Shown: in pieces, positions 8,728-15,472 of the stretch
How the letters are laid out: each line of letters starts with the position of its first letter
How positions within the stretch are numbered: the first letter of the stretch is position 1
Assembly (NCBI GenBank): GCA_016195085.1
Contig: JACQAG010000061.1
Span: 1 to 64,000 of the forward strand
Direction of reading: 5' to 3'
DNA length: 64,000 nt
Source of the DNA: Pseudomonadota bacterium
GTDB lineage: Bacteria > Pseudomonadota > Alphaproteobacteria > SHVZ01
Made by a program: the position numbers and the translations under genes
Notes under the pieces: model-generated
What the model was told of the DNA's origin: nothing
The model's database searches: none
What the model saw: the letters and a program-made list of their open reading frames with translations, nothing else

Positions 8728-9051
8728 CCTAGCCAGTATTTCTCCCACGGATCGGGAGCAGCGTCGCGCTGCGCGAGGCGCCCCGCAAGGAGCGGGTCGA
8801 AAAGCGTAGCAGAGCTACGGTTGAGACCCGCGACGATGTCGGGCGCCCCGCGCGGCGCGACCCGAAGGGATGGGCTCCTGAGCTCACATGCCGCGTCAAG
8901 CCGCTCGCCGGGGGAGGAGCGAGGAGGGGGTGGTCTCCACCCCCTCCTAAATCCCACCCCCGATGCTGGGCATCGCTCTTCGCGGCTTTCCTCGCCTGTG
9001 AGCTCATGAGTCCCATCGCTGCCCCGATCCGTGGGAGAAATACCGGCTAGG
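8728..9051. repeat. About 320-bp element with 35-nt terminal inverted repeats
   Basis: Positions 8728-8763 and the reverse complement of 9017-9051 agree over about 35 nt with one substitution (A versus G at 8735) and one single-base length difference. A second nested pair lies inside: 8872-8888 against 8997-9014. A third structure is a perfect 12-bp hairpin with a TCT loop at 8922-8948. No convincing gene lies inside, and I saw no clear target-site duplication. The right arm overlaps the stop codon of the XRE gene and the left arm ends about 10 bases before the hyfB start. It looks like a non-autonomous, MITE-like or REP-like element. Confidence 0.6.
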
Positions 9052-9355
9052 CCGCTCGATGCACCGGCACCTTCTTGCTTTTAGGTTTGTTGGTCTTCCG
9101 GCCCGGAGCCGGCGACTGCAGCCGCACTCCGCGGCCGCCGCCCTGGCTCGCGGCCCCTTCGTTGATGAGCTCGATCCCGGCGGCATCGAGTGCGGCGACC
9201 AGCTTCATCAGCGAGTCGACGTTGCCGCGGATCACGCCGTTGCTGGCTTCCATGCGTTGAATCGTCGGCACCGAAAGGCGCGACAACTCTGCCAGTTCTC
9301 GCTGGTCGATGCTCAGCAAGGCTCGAGCGGCACGTAATTGACCGGCACTTATCAT
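9047..9355 (-). CDS. XRE-family helix-turn-helix regulator
   Basis: 102 residues. An XRE/Cro helix-turn-helix occupies about residues 3-56 (QLRAARALLSIDQRELAELS, then VPTIQRMEAS as recognition helix). A short helical part with Ala-Gly-Ile-Glu-Leu follows, then a basic, Pro/Lys-rich tail. This architecture is common in alphaproteobacterial one-domain regulators. The gene is upstream of and codirectional with the hyf-like operon and back-to-back with sdhC, so it could control either. Its stop codon lies within the right arm of the inverted-repeat element. No operator is obvious. Confidence 0.8.
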   Translation of the reverse strand: MISAGQLRAARALLSIDQRELAELSRLSVPTIQRMEASNGVIRGNVDSLMKLVAALDAAGIELINEGAASQGGGRGVRLQSPAPGRKTNKPKSKKVPVHRAA

Positions 9356-9653
9356 GCTTGGTCGAAGCCGTTTGATGTGTTCAGCCTACGATCTTATGGG
9401 CTAGATATCCATATTCATGGCTGGACGCCCAGCTCGGATGACCCAACGAGGCTCACGGCGCGCTCACCTCCGTGTCCGTCCTCGGCAGCGGCGGCGGTCG
9501 AAGCGCCGGTGCGACCGCCTGTCGGCGGCGACGGCGACGGCCTCGATCGGCTCTGCATTGCCGGCGTTGACTTGGCGCCGGCCCGGGTCTAACTCTGAGC
9601 CGGTCCGCCCATCCCGAGCCGAATTCCTGCGCAATTCCATAAGGTAAACGGCC
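9356..9653. other. Divergent promoter gap between XRE gene and sdhC
   Basis: About 300 bp without a supported gene. It must contain the XRE promoter on the minus strand and the sdh promoter on the plus strand. No confident -35/-10 pair, riboswitch or palindromic operator could be picked out. AAGG seven bases before the sdhC start is the only clear signal. Confidence 0.5.
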
Positions 9654-10052
9654 ATGCCTCCCGCCCAGCGGCCGCTGTCGCCCCATTTGCAGATCTACAA
9701 GCCGCAGCTCACTTCGGTGCTCTCCATCATCCATCGTGGGACCGGCATCGCCTTGACCGCTGGAACGCTGCTCCTGGTCTATTGGCTGCTGGCGGCCGCA
9801 CTCGGTCCGGAGAGCTTCGCCGACGCCCAGGCGCTGATCGGCTCGTGGTTCGGCTATCTCGTGCTGTTCGGCTGGTCCCTCTCGTTGTTCTTCCACCTGG
9901 CGAACGGCATCCGCCATCTGTTCTGGGATGCGGGCTTCGGCTTCGAGCTGGATCAGGTCTACGCCTCGGGCTGGGTGGTGGTGGGTGCGGCGGTCGGCTT
10001 GACCGTGCTCGCCTGGGTGGTCGGGCTCGTCGCCCTCGGAGGCAATCTATGA
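9654..10052 (+). CDS. sdhC: Succinate dehydrogenase cytochrome b556 subunit
   Basis: 132 residues with three transmembrane helices. SdhC signatures are present: RPLSPHLQIYKPQLTS at the N terminus, SIIHRGTG (quinone-site region) and FHLANGIRHLFWD, where H81 is the likely haem b ligand by comparison with E. coli SdhC His84. It anchors complex II in the inner membrane and, with SdhD, forms the ubiquinone site. First gene of sdhCDAB, 13 bp before sdhD. Confidence 0.95.
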   Translation: MPPAQRPLSPHLQIYKPQLTSVLSIIHRGTGIALTAGTLLLVYWLLAAALGPESFADAQALIGSWFGYLVLFGWSLSLFFHLANGIRHLFWDAGFGFELDQVYASGWVVVGAAVGLTVLAWVVGLVALGGNL

Positions 10053-10065
10053 GCAGAGGCAACGC

Positions 10066-10446
10066 ATGAGCATGCGCACCCCGCTCGGCCGCGCGCGCGG
10101 CCTGGGTTCCGCCAAGCGCGGCTTCGAGCATTGGTGGGCGCAGCGCCTGACCGCCGTCGCCCTGGTGCCGCTCACCCTCTGGTTCGTGGCGGGCGTGGTC
10201 TCGCTCGCCGGCGCCGGCCATGACGCCACCGTCGACTGGCTGTCGCAGCCCTTCGTCGCGGTCGCCATGGTGCTGCTGATCGGCGCCACCTTCTATCATG
10301 CCGCCCTCGGGCTCCAGGTGGTGATCGAGGACTACGTGCACCACGAGGGTACCAAGCTGGCGCTCGTCGTCATCGAGAAATACGCCTGCGTGGCGCTCGC
10401 CGTCACGGCGCTCTACGCAGTGCTCAAGATCGCGTTCGGAGGCTGA
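10066..10446 (+). CDS. sdhD: Succinate dehydrogenase membrane anchor subunit
   Basis: 126 residues with three hydrophobic helices. EHWWAQRLTAVALVPLTLW marks the start of the first helix. YHAALGLQVVIEDYVH near residues 77-92 is the family motif with the haem-side His78 and the Asp-Tyr pair that contacts ubiquinone. It pairs with SdhC to bind haem and quinone. Translation is probably coupled: sdhA begins three bases after its stop, and the GGAGG for sdhA lies within the last sdhD codons. Confidence 0.94.
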   Translation: MSMRTPLGRARGLGSAKRGFEHWWAQRLTAVALVPLTLWFVAGVVSLAGAGHDATVDWLSQPFVAVAMVLLIGATFYHAALGLQVVIEDYVHHEGTKLALVVIEKYACVALAVTALYAVLKIAFGG

Positions 10447-10449
10447 GAC

Positions 10450-12240
10450 ATGGCGCCTTCCTACAACATCATCGAGCACGACTACGACGTGGTCGTGGTC
10501 GGCGCCGGCGGCGCCGGCTTGCGCGCCACTCTCGGCATGACCATCGAGGGCCTGAAGACCGCCTGCATCTCCAAGGTGTTTCCGACCCGCAGCCACACGG
10601 TCGCCGCCCAGGGCGGCGTCGGCGCCGCGCTCGGCAACATGGATGCCGACGACTGGCGCTATCACATGTACGACACGGTCAAGGGCTCGGACTGGCTCGG
10701 CGACCAGGACGCGATCGAGTACATGTGCAGGAACGCCATCCCAGCGGTGATCGAGCTGGAGCATTACGGCGTGCCGTTCAGCCGCACCGAGGCGGGCAAG
10801 ATCTACCAGCGGCCCTTCGGCGGCCACACGCTCAACTACGGTGCCGCTCTCGCCAAGCGCGCCTGCGCAGCCGCCGACCGCACCGGCCATGCCATCCTGC
10901 ACACGCTCTACCAGCAGAGCCTGAAGCACGGCGCCGAGTTCTTCGTCGAGTATTTCGCCCTCGACCTCATCATGGACGAGGACGGCGCCTGCCGCGGCGT
11001 GATCGCCTGGAACCTGGAGGACGGCAGCATCCACCGCTTCCGCGCGCACCAGACCGTGCTCGCCACCGGCGGCTACGGCCGCACCTATTTCTCCTGCACC
11101 TCGGCGCATACCTGCACCGGCGACGGCAACGCCATGGTGCTCCGTGCCGGGCTGCCGCTGCAGGACATGGAGTTCATCCAGTTCCACCCGACCGGGATCT
11201 ACGGCGCCGGCTGCCTCATCACCGAGGGTGCGCGCGGCGAGGGCGGCTATCTCACCAACTCCGAGGGCGAGCGCTTCATGGAGCGCTACGCGCCCACGGC
11301 CAAGGATCTGGCGTCGCGCGACGTGGTCAGCCGCTCGATGACCGTCGAGATCAATGAAGGCCGCGGCTGCGGGCCCGAGAAGGACCACATCCTCCTGCAT
11401 CTGGAGCACTTGGATCCGAAGGTGCTGCATGAGCGGCTGCCCGGCATCTCCGAAACCTCGCGCATCTTCTCCGGCGTCGATGTGACCAAGGAGCCGATCC
11501 CGGTCCTGCCGACCGCGCATTACAACATGGGCGGCATCCCCACCAACTATCACGGCGAGGCTCTGCGCCCGACCAAGGACAATCCCGATGCGGTCTGTCC
11601 AGGGCTGATGGCGATCGGCGAGGGGGCTAGCGTGTCGGTGCACGGCGCCAACCGGCTCGGCACCAACTCGCTCCTCGACATCGTCGTCTTCGGCCGCGCG
11701 GCGGCCTATCGCGCCGCCGAGCTGGTGAAGCCCGGGACCCAGCACAAGCCGTTGCCGGCGGGCGCCGGCGATGCGGGTCTGGCCCGGCTCGACCGCTTGC
11801 GCAACGCCAAAGGCCCGCTCAAATCCGGCAAGATCCGCCTCGACATGCAGCGCGCCATGCAGACCCACGCCGCCGTCTTCCGCGACGAAAAGACGCTCCG
11901 CGCCGGCATCGCCAAGGTCGGCGAGGTCGCCGCCAGCATGGCCGATCTCGGCGTCGGCGACCGCTCGATGATCTGGAACTCCGACCTGGTCGAGACCCTC
12001 GAGCTCGAGAACCTCATGGCGCAAGCCATGGTGGCGCTAGTGTCCGCGGAGGCCCGCCACGAGAGCCGCGGCGCCCATGCGCGCGAGGATTTTCCCAGCC
12101 GCGACGACGTCAATTGGATGAAGCACACTCTGTCCTGGCAGGATGCGAGCGGCAAGGTCCGGCTCGATTACCGCCCGGTGCACATGTACACGCTGTCGAA
12201 CGAGGTGCAGGTCTTCCCGCCGAAGGCGCGGGTGTACTGA
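10450..12240 (+). CDS. sdhA: Succinate dehydrogenase flavoprotein subunit
   Basis: 596 residues, full family length. An N-terminal FAD dinucleotide fold ([12 protein letters not shown]) is followed by SHTVAAQGG, in which H49 is the expected covalent FAD attachment site. The capping domain with the substrate-binding HPTGIYGAG region and the [12 protein letters not shown] motif follow, with the helical and C-terminal domains complete. It oxidises succinate to fumarate in the TCA cycle and passes electrons to SdhB. No anomalies were seen. Confidence 0.97.
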   Translation: MAPSYNIIEHDYDVVVVGAGGAGLRATLGMTIEGLKTACISKVFPTRSHTVAAQGGVGAALGNMDADDWRYHMYDTVKGSDWLGDQDAIEYMCRNAIPAVIELEHYGVPFSRTEAGKIYQRPFGGHTLNYGAALAKRACAAADRTGHAILHTLYQQSLKHGAEFFVEYFALDLIMDEDGACRGVIAWNLEDGSIHRFRAHQTVLATGGYGRTYFSCTSAHTCTGDGNAMVLRAGLPLQDMEFIQFHPTGIYGAGCLITEGARGEGGYLTNSEGERFMERYAPTAKDLASRDVVSRSMTVEINEGRGCGPEKDHILLHLEHLDPKVLHERLPGISETSRIFSGVDVTKEPIPVLPTAHYNMGGIPTNYHGEALRPTKDNPDAVCPGLMAIGEGASVSVHGANRLGTNSLLDIVVFGRAAAYRAAELVKPGTQHKPLPAGAGDAGLARLDRLRNAKGPLKSGKIRLDMQRAMQTHAAVFRDEKTLRAGIAKVGEVAASMADLGVGDRSMIWNSDLVETLELENLMAQAMVALVSAEARHESRGAHAREDFPSRDDVNWMKHTLSWQDASGKVRLDYRPVHMYTLSNEVQVFPPKARVY

Positions 12241-12285
12241 TCAGGGATCAGATGTCAGAAATCAGGGGTCAGGATCCTTAGCAAC

Positions 12286-13068
12286 ATGGCCGAATTCACG
12301 CTGCCGCAGAATTCCCGGGTGACCGAGGGCAAGGCCTACAAGGCGCTTGCCGGCGCCAAGCGGCCGAAGACCTTCCGCATCTATCGCTGGGACCCGGAGG
12401 CCGGCGCCAACCCCAGGCTCGACAGCTACGAGATCGACCTCGCCGATTGCGCGCCGATGGTGCTGGACGCGCTCATCAAGATCAAAACCGAGATCGACAC
12501 CACGCTCACCTTCCGCCGCTCCTGCCGCGAGGGCATCTGCGGCAGCTGCTCGATGAACATCGACGGCACCAACACGCTGGCCTGCCTGAAGCCGATCGAT
12601 GAGGTGAAGGGCGACGTCAGGGTCTATCCGCTGCCCCACATGCCGGTGATCAAGGATCTGGTGCCCGATCTCACCACCGTCTACGCCCAGTACACGTCCA
12701 TCAAACCGTGGCTCACGACGGAATCGCCGCCGCCGCCCGACCGCGAGCGCCGGCAGAGCGTCGAGGAGCGGGCCAAGCTCGACGGGTTGTGGGAGTGCGT
12801 CCTCTGCTTCTGCTGCACCACCTCGTGCCCCAGCTACTGGTGGAACGGCGATCGTTATCTCGGCCCCGCGGTGCTGCTGCAGGCCTATCGCTGGATCGCC
12901 GATTCCCGCGACGAGGCGACCGGCGAACGCCTGGACGCGCTCGAGGATCCGTTCCGCCTCTATCGCTGCCACACCATCATGAACTGCACCAAGACCTGCC
13001 CCAAAGGCCTCAACCCCGCCCGCGCCATCGCCGAGATCAAGAAGCTGATGGTGGCGCGGCAGGCCTAG
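12286..13068 (+). CDS. sdhB: Succinate dehydrogenase iron-sulfur subunit
   Basis: 260 residues. The [2Fe-2S] ligands C80, C85, C88 and C100 lie in [10 protein letters not shown] and LAC. The C-terminal domain has [12 protein letters not shown] and [17 protein letters not shown] for the [4Fe-4S] and [3Fe-4S] centres. It carries electrons from SdhA FAD to quinone. The 45-bp gap after sdhA holds a short TCAG-rich direct repeat (TCAGGGATCAG / TCAGAAATCAG / GGGGTCAG) and no promoter-like sequence, so it is read as the last gene of the operon. Confidence 0.97.
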   Translation: MAEFTLPQNSRVTEGKAYKALAGAKRPKTFRIYRWDPEAGANPRLDSYEIDLADCAPMVLDALIKIKTEIDTTLTFRRSCREGICGSCSMNIDGTNTLACLKPIDEVKGDVRVYPLPHMPVIKDLVPDLTTVYAQYTSIKPWLTTESPPPPDRERRQSVEERAKLDGLWECVLCFCCTTSCPSYWWNGDRYLGPAVLLQAYRWIADSRDEATGERLDALEDPFRLYRCHTIMNCTKTCPKGLNPARAIAEIKKLMVARQA

Positions 13069-13093
13069 GCGCGCGATCTGCCTCCCGTGATTT

Positions 13094-13194
13094 GCCCCCA
13101 CCCTAACCCTCCCCCACATGCGTGGGGGAGGGAACCGAAGCTTCGTGCTCGTGCTCCCTCCCTCGCGAAAGCGGGGGAGGGCCGGGGTGGGGGC
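13094..13194. repeat. Compound hairpin repeat (REP-like), copy 1
   Basis: An outer stem GCCCCCACCC (13094-13103) pairs with GGGTGGGGGC (13185-13194). It encloses two hairpins: an 11-bp stem with loop ATGC at 13107-13132, and CCCTCCCTCGC-GAAA-GCGGGGGAGGG at 13156-13181 with one mismatch. The design recurs at 31978-32030 and 37121-37209. It follows sdhB and could also stabilise or end that transcript. Confidence 0.65.
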
Positions 13195-13219
13195 CTCGAT
13201 CCACCGATACCGCTGTGAG

Positions 13220-14422
13220 ATGACTCCCGCCTCACCGCCATCCGCCACCGATTGGCGCATCGTCTGGCTCACGGTCGCCGCCGGCGTGGTCGCCGCCTTT
13301 CAGATCGGCAAGGTGCCGGCGGCGTTGCCGGTCCTCCGCGAGGAATTCGCCCTCGGTCTCGTCGGCGCCGGCTGGGTGCTGTCGATCTTCAATGTCATCG
13401 GCGTCTTCGGCGGCATGGTGCTGGGGGCCTTCATCGACCGCGCCGGCCACCGCCGCATGATCATCGCCGGCCTCCTGCTCATCGCGCTCGCCGGCGTCTT
13501 GGGCGCGCTGGCCCCGGCTGCGCCGCTCTTGTTCGCCGGCCGCTGCCTCGAAGGGCTCGGCTTCACCATTGTCGTCGTCGGCGGTCCGGGCGTGCTGGTG
13601 CGCGCGGCCACGCCCCGCGACCTCCGCCTCGCCTTCGGCCTCTGGGGCAGCTACATGCCGACGGGCATGGCGAGCATGCTGGTGGCCTCGCCCGCCCTCA
13701 TCGACCTTATCGGCTGGCGCGGCCTGTGGCTCGTCAATGCCGCGCTGATGACGATCTTTGCCATCGTGCTTGCGGCCTCGACTCGCGGCCTCGGCCGCGG
13801 CGGCAGTACGGCGGATTGGTCCGGCCTGGCGCTCACCTTGAAGGCGCGCGGGCCCTGGCTTCTGGCCCTCGGCTTTGCCGCCTATACCCTGCAATTCCTC
13901 GCCGTCATGGGCTTCCTTCCGATCATCCTCGCCGACGAGGCCGGCGCCTCACCGGCTCTCGCCGCGGCGCTGACCGCGCTCGCGGTCGCCGTCAACGTGA
14001 TCGGCACCTTGCTGGGCGGCTGGCTCCTCTACCATCACTGGCCGCGTTGGCAGCTGATCGCCGGCACGTCGGTGCTGATGGCGGTTGCCGCCCTGGCGAT
14101 CTACTCACCCTTCCTCTCGGTCACCTGGCGTTATCTCGCCTGCCTTGCCTTCTCCGCCATCGGCGGCGTGCTGCCGACGGCAGTCCTCTCCGGCTCGGCC
14201 CCGCACGCGCCCCGGCCCAATCTCGTCGCCACCACCAACGGGCTCATCATGCAAGGCTCGAATCTGGGCCAGTCCCTGGGTCCGCCCGCGGTGGCCGCCC
14301 TGGCGACGGCGACGGGAAGCTGGACCTGGTCGCCCGCCGTGCTGATCGCCAGCGCCGCCGTCTCGATCCTCTTCGCGCTGGCGCTCCGGCGGCTGGAGAA
14401 TGCTCCGGGGAGGACCCATTGA
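13220..14422 (+). CDS. MFS transporter
   Basis: 400 residues from the ATG at 13220; an earlier in-frame start would lie in the hairpin repeat. About twelve hydrophobic helices are visible, with a loop of the MFS type after helix 2 (GAFIDRAGHRR) and a second half beginning near residue 210. It resembles CynX/NimT-type or sugar-phosphate-type MFS permeases of about 400 residues, but the substrate cannot be read from sequence. It stands alone between the sdh operon and the toxin-antitoxin genes. Confidence 0.82.
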   Translation: MTPASPPSATDWRIVWLTVAAGVVAAFQIGKVPAALPVLREEFALGLVGAGWVLSIFNVIGVFGGMVLGAFIDRAGHRRMIIAGLLLIALAGVLGALAPAAPLLFAGRCLEGLGFTIVVVGGPGVLVRAATPRDLRLAFGLWGSYMPTGMASMLVASPALIDLIGWRGLWLVNAALMTIFAIVLAASTRGLGRGGSTADWSGLALTLKARGPWLLALGFAAYTLQFLAVMGFLPIILADEAGASPALAAALTALAVAVNVIGTLLGGWLLYHHWPRWQLIAGTSVLMAVAALAIYSPFLSVTWRYLACLAFSAIGGVLPTAVLSGSAPHAPRPNLVATTNGLIMQGSNLGQSLGPPAVAALATATGSWTWSPAVLIASAAVSILFALALRRLENAPGRTH

Positions 14423-14455
14423 GTCCTCAGCCGCGCCTGTGGCATCGGTTGACTC

Positions 14456-14479
14456 GAACGTACCACAGATGGTACGTTC
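14456..14479. promoter_or_regulatory. Palindromic operator of the higBA-like operon
   Basis: GAACGTACC (14456-14464) and GGTACGTTC (14471-14479) are perfect 9-bp arms around a 6-base spacer, about 45 bp upstream of the toxin start. TTGACT at 14449 with TACGTT 18 bases later could be the promoter, in which case the palindrome covers the spacer and -10. That is the usual site for autorepression by a toxin-antitoxin pair. Confidence 0.65.
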
Positions 14480-14523
14480 ATTCCGACATTGCCGAATAAT
14501 CGCCGCGAACGCTGGCTCCCCCG

Positions 14524-14874
14524 ATGAAACGGGTCCCCGCAATCTTCTATCGGACGGAGGCCGGAAACGAGCCGGTCCGCGATTGGCTGAAGGCGATGAG
14601 TGCGGAAGATCGGCGGCGCATCGGCGAGGACATCAAGACGGCGGAGTTCGGCTGGCCGATCGGTATGCCGCTGTGTCGACCGATGGGCGCCGGATTGCAT
14701 GAGGTGCGGACGGTTCTTTCCGGCAACCGGATTGCGCGCGTGTTCTTCTACATCGATCGACGTCAGCGCTTGGTGCTGCTGCACGGCATGGTTAAAAAGA
14801 CGAGACGGACGATGACGGCAGATTTGAGCCTTACGCGATCGAATCAGCGCAAGCACGCAAGGAGCCTCGCATGA
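14524..14874 (+). CDS. higB: RelE/HigB-like toxin (Gp49 family)
   Basis: 116 residues of the phage Gp49-like / HigB class: FYRTEAGNEPVRDWLKAM at the N terminus, GWPIGMPLCRPMGAGLHEVR in the middle, and RIARVFFYI ... LLHGMVKKTRRT at the C terminus, which includes the conserved Arg and Lys of the presumed mRNA-cleaving site. Toxin precedes antitoxin, as in higBA, and the two overlap by ATGA. The ribosome-binding site is weak. Expected activity is ribosome-dependent mRNA cleavage in the cytoplasm; this is inferred from the family. Confidence 0.85.
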   Translation: MKRVPAIFYRTEAGNEPVRDWLKAMSAEDRRRIGEDIKTAEFGWPIGMPLCRPMGAGLHEVRTVLSGNRIARVFFYIDRRQRLVLLHGMVKKTRRTMTADLSLTRSNQRKHARSLA

Positions 14875-15182
14875 GAACGAAGCAGAAAGCGCGAGCGAAG
14901 AACTTTAGTGGTTCTTCCCTGGACAGCCTGCTCGCCGAGGAAGGCATCCTCGAGGAGGTCGAGGCCGCTGCCATCAAGCGGGTGATCGCTTGGCAGCTGA
15001 TCGAGGCGATGCGGGCACAGCACATTACCAAGACTCGAATGGCCCGGCTGATGCGCACGAGCCGTTCGCAGCTCGACCGCCTTCTCGATCCGGAGAACCC
15101 GGCGGTTCACCTGGAAACGATCGCACGGGCTGCGCGCGTCGTCGGCAAGAAGATTCGCCTGCAAATGATCGATGCTGCCTGA
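14871..15182 (+). CDS. higA: XRE-family antitoxin of the HigB-like toxin
   Basis: 103 residues. The basic N-terminal region is followed by a helix-turn-helix in about residues 55-85 (KTRMARLMRTSRSQLDRLL) and a C-terminal LETIARAARVVGKKIRLQ segment typical of antitoxins paired with Gp49-type toxins. It overlaps the toxin gene by four bases. It should neutralise the toxin and bind the palindrome at 14456-14479. Confidence 0.87.
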   Translation: MRTKQKARAKNFSGSSLDSLLAEEGILEEVEAAAIKRVIAWQLIEAMRAQHITKTRMARLMRTSRSQLDRLLDPENPAVHLETIARAARVVGKKIRLQMIDAA

Positions 15183-15199
15183 GAGGGAGGTGCGTGCCG

Positions 15200-15472
15200 A
15201 TGACCGCCTACATCGCCCTCTTGCGGAAAGATCCTGATACCGACTACGGCGTGGACTTCCCGGACTTTCCTGGATGCATCACCGCAGGGTCGACGCTCGA
15301 GCAGGCGCGAACGATGGCTGCCGAGGCGCTCGCCTTTCATGTTGAAGGCATGCTCGCCGATGGAGAGGCCTTGCCCGAGGCGAGCACGCTCGACCGGATC
15401 ATGGCTGACCGGTTCAACCGCGATGCAGTTCCTTTTCTGGTCGAAGCGGCGCGCGAGGCGTTCAAGGCGTAG
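15200..15472 (+). CDS. hicB: HicB-family protein without HicA
   Basis: 90 residues of the HicB fold: YIALLRKDPDTDYGVDFPDFPGCITAGSTLEQA, then AEALAFHVEGMLADGEALPEAS. It starts at the ATG at 15200 behind a GGGAGG, 17 bp after higA, so it is probably the third gene of that operon. No HicA toxin reading frame is present on either side. No C-terminal DNA-binding domain is seen, which fits short HicB proteins. Its stop abuts the stop of the opposing methyltransferase gene. Confidence 0.82.
   Translation: MTAYIALLRKDPDTDYGVDFPDFPGCITAGSTLEQARTMAAEALAFHVEGMLADGEALPEASTLDRIMADRFNRDAVPFLVEAAREAFKA

Noticed and set aside
8922-8948. Intrinsic terminator
   Set aside because: The 12-bp hairpin is perfect but has no following T-run on either strand; it is treated as part of the repeat element.
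9727-12024. Long minus-strand frame opposite sdhC-sdhA
   Set aside because: Shadow of the sdh genes; the product has no domain resemblance and a composition set by complementary codons.
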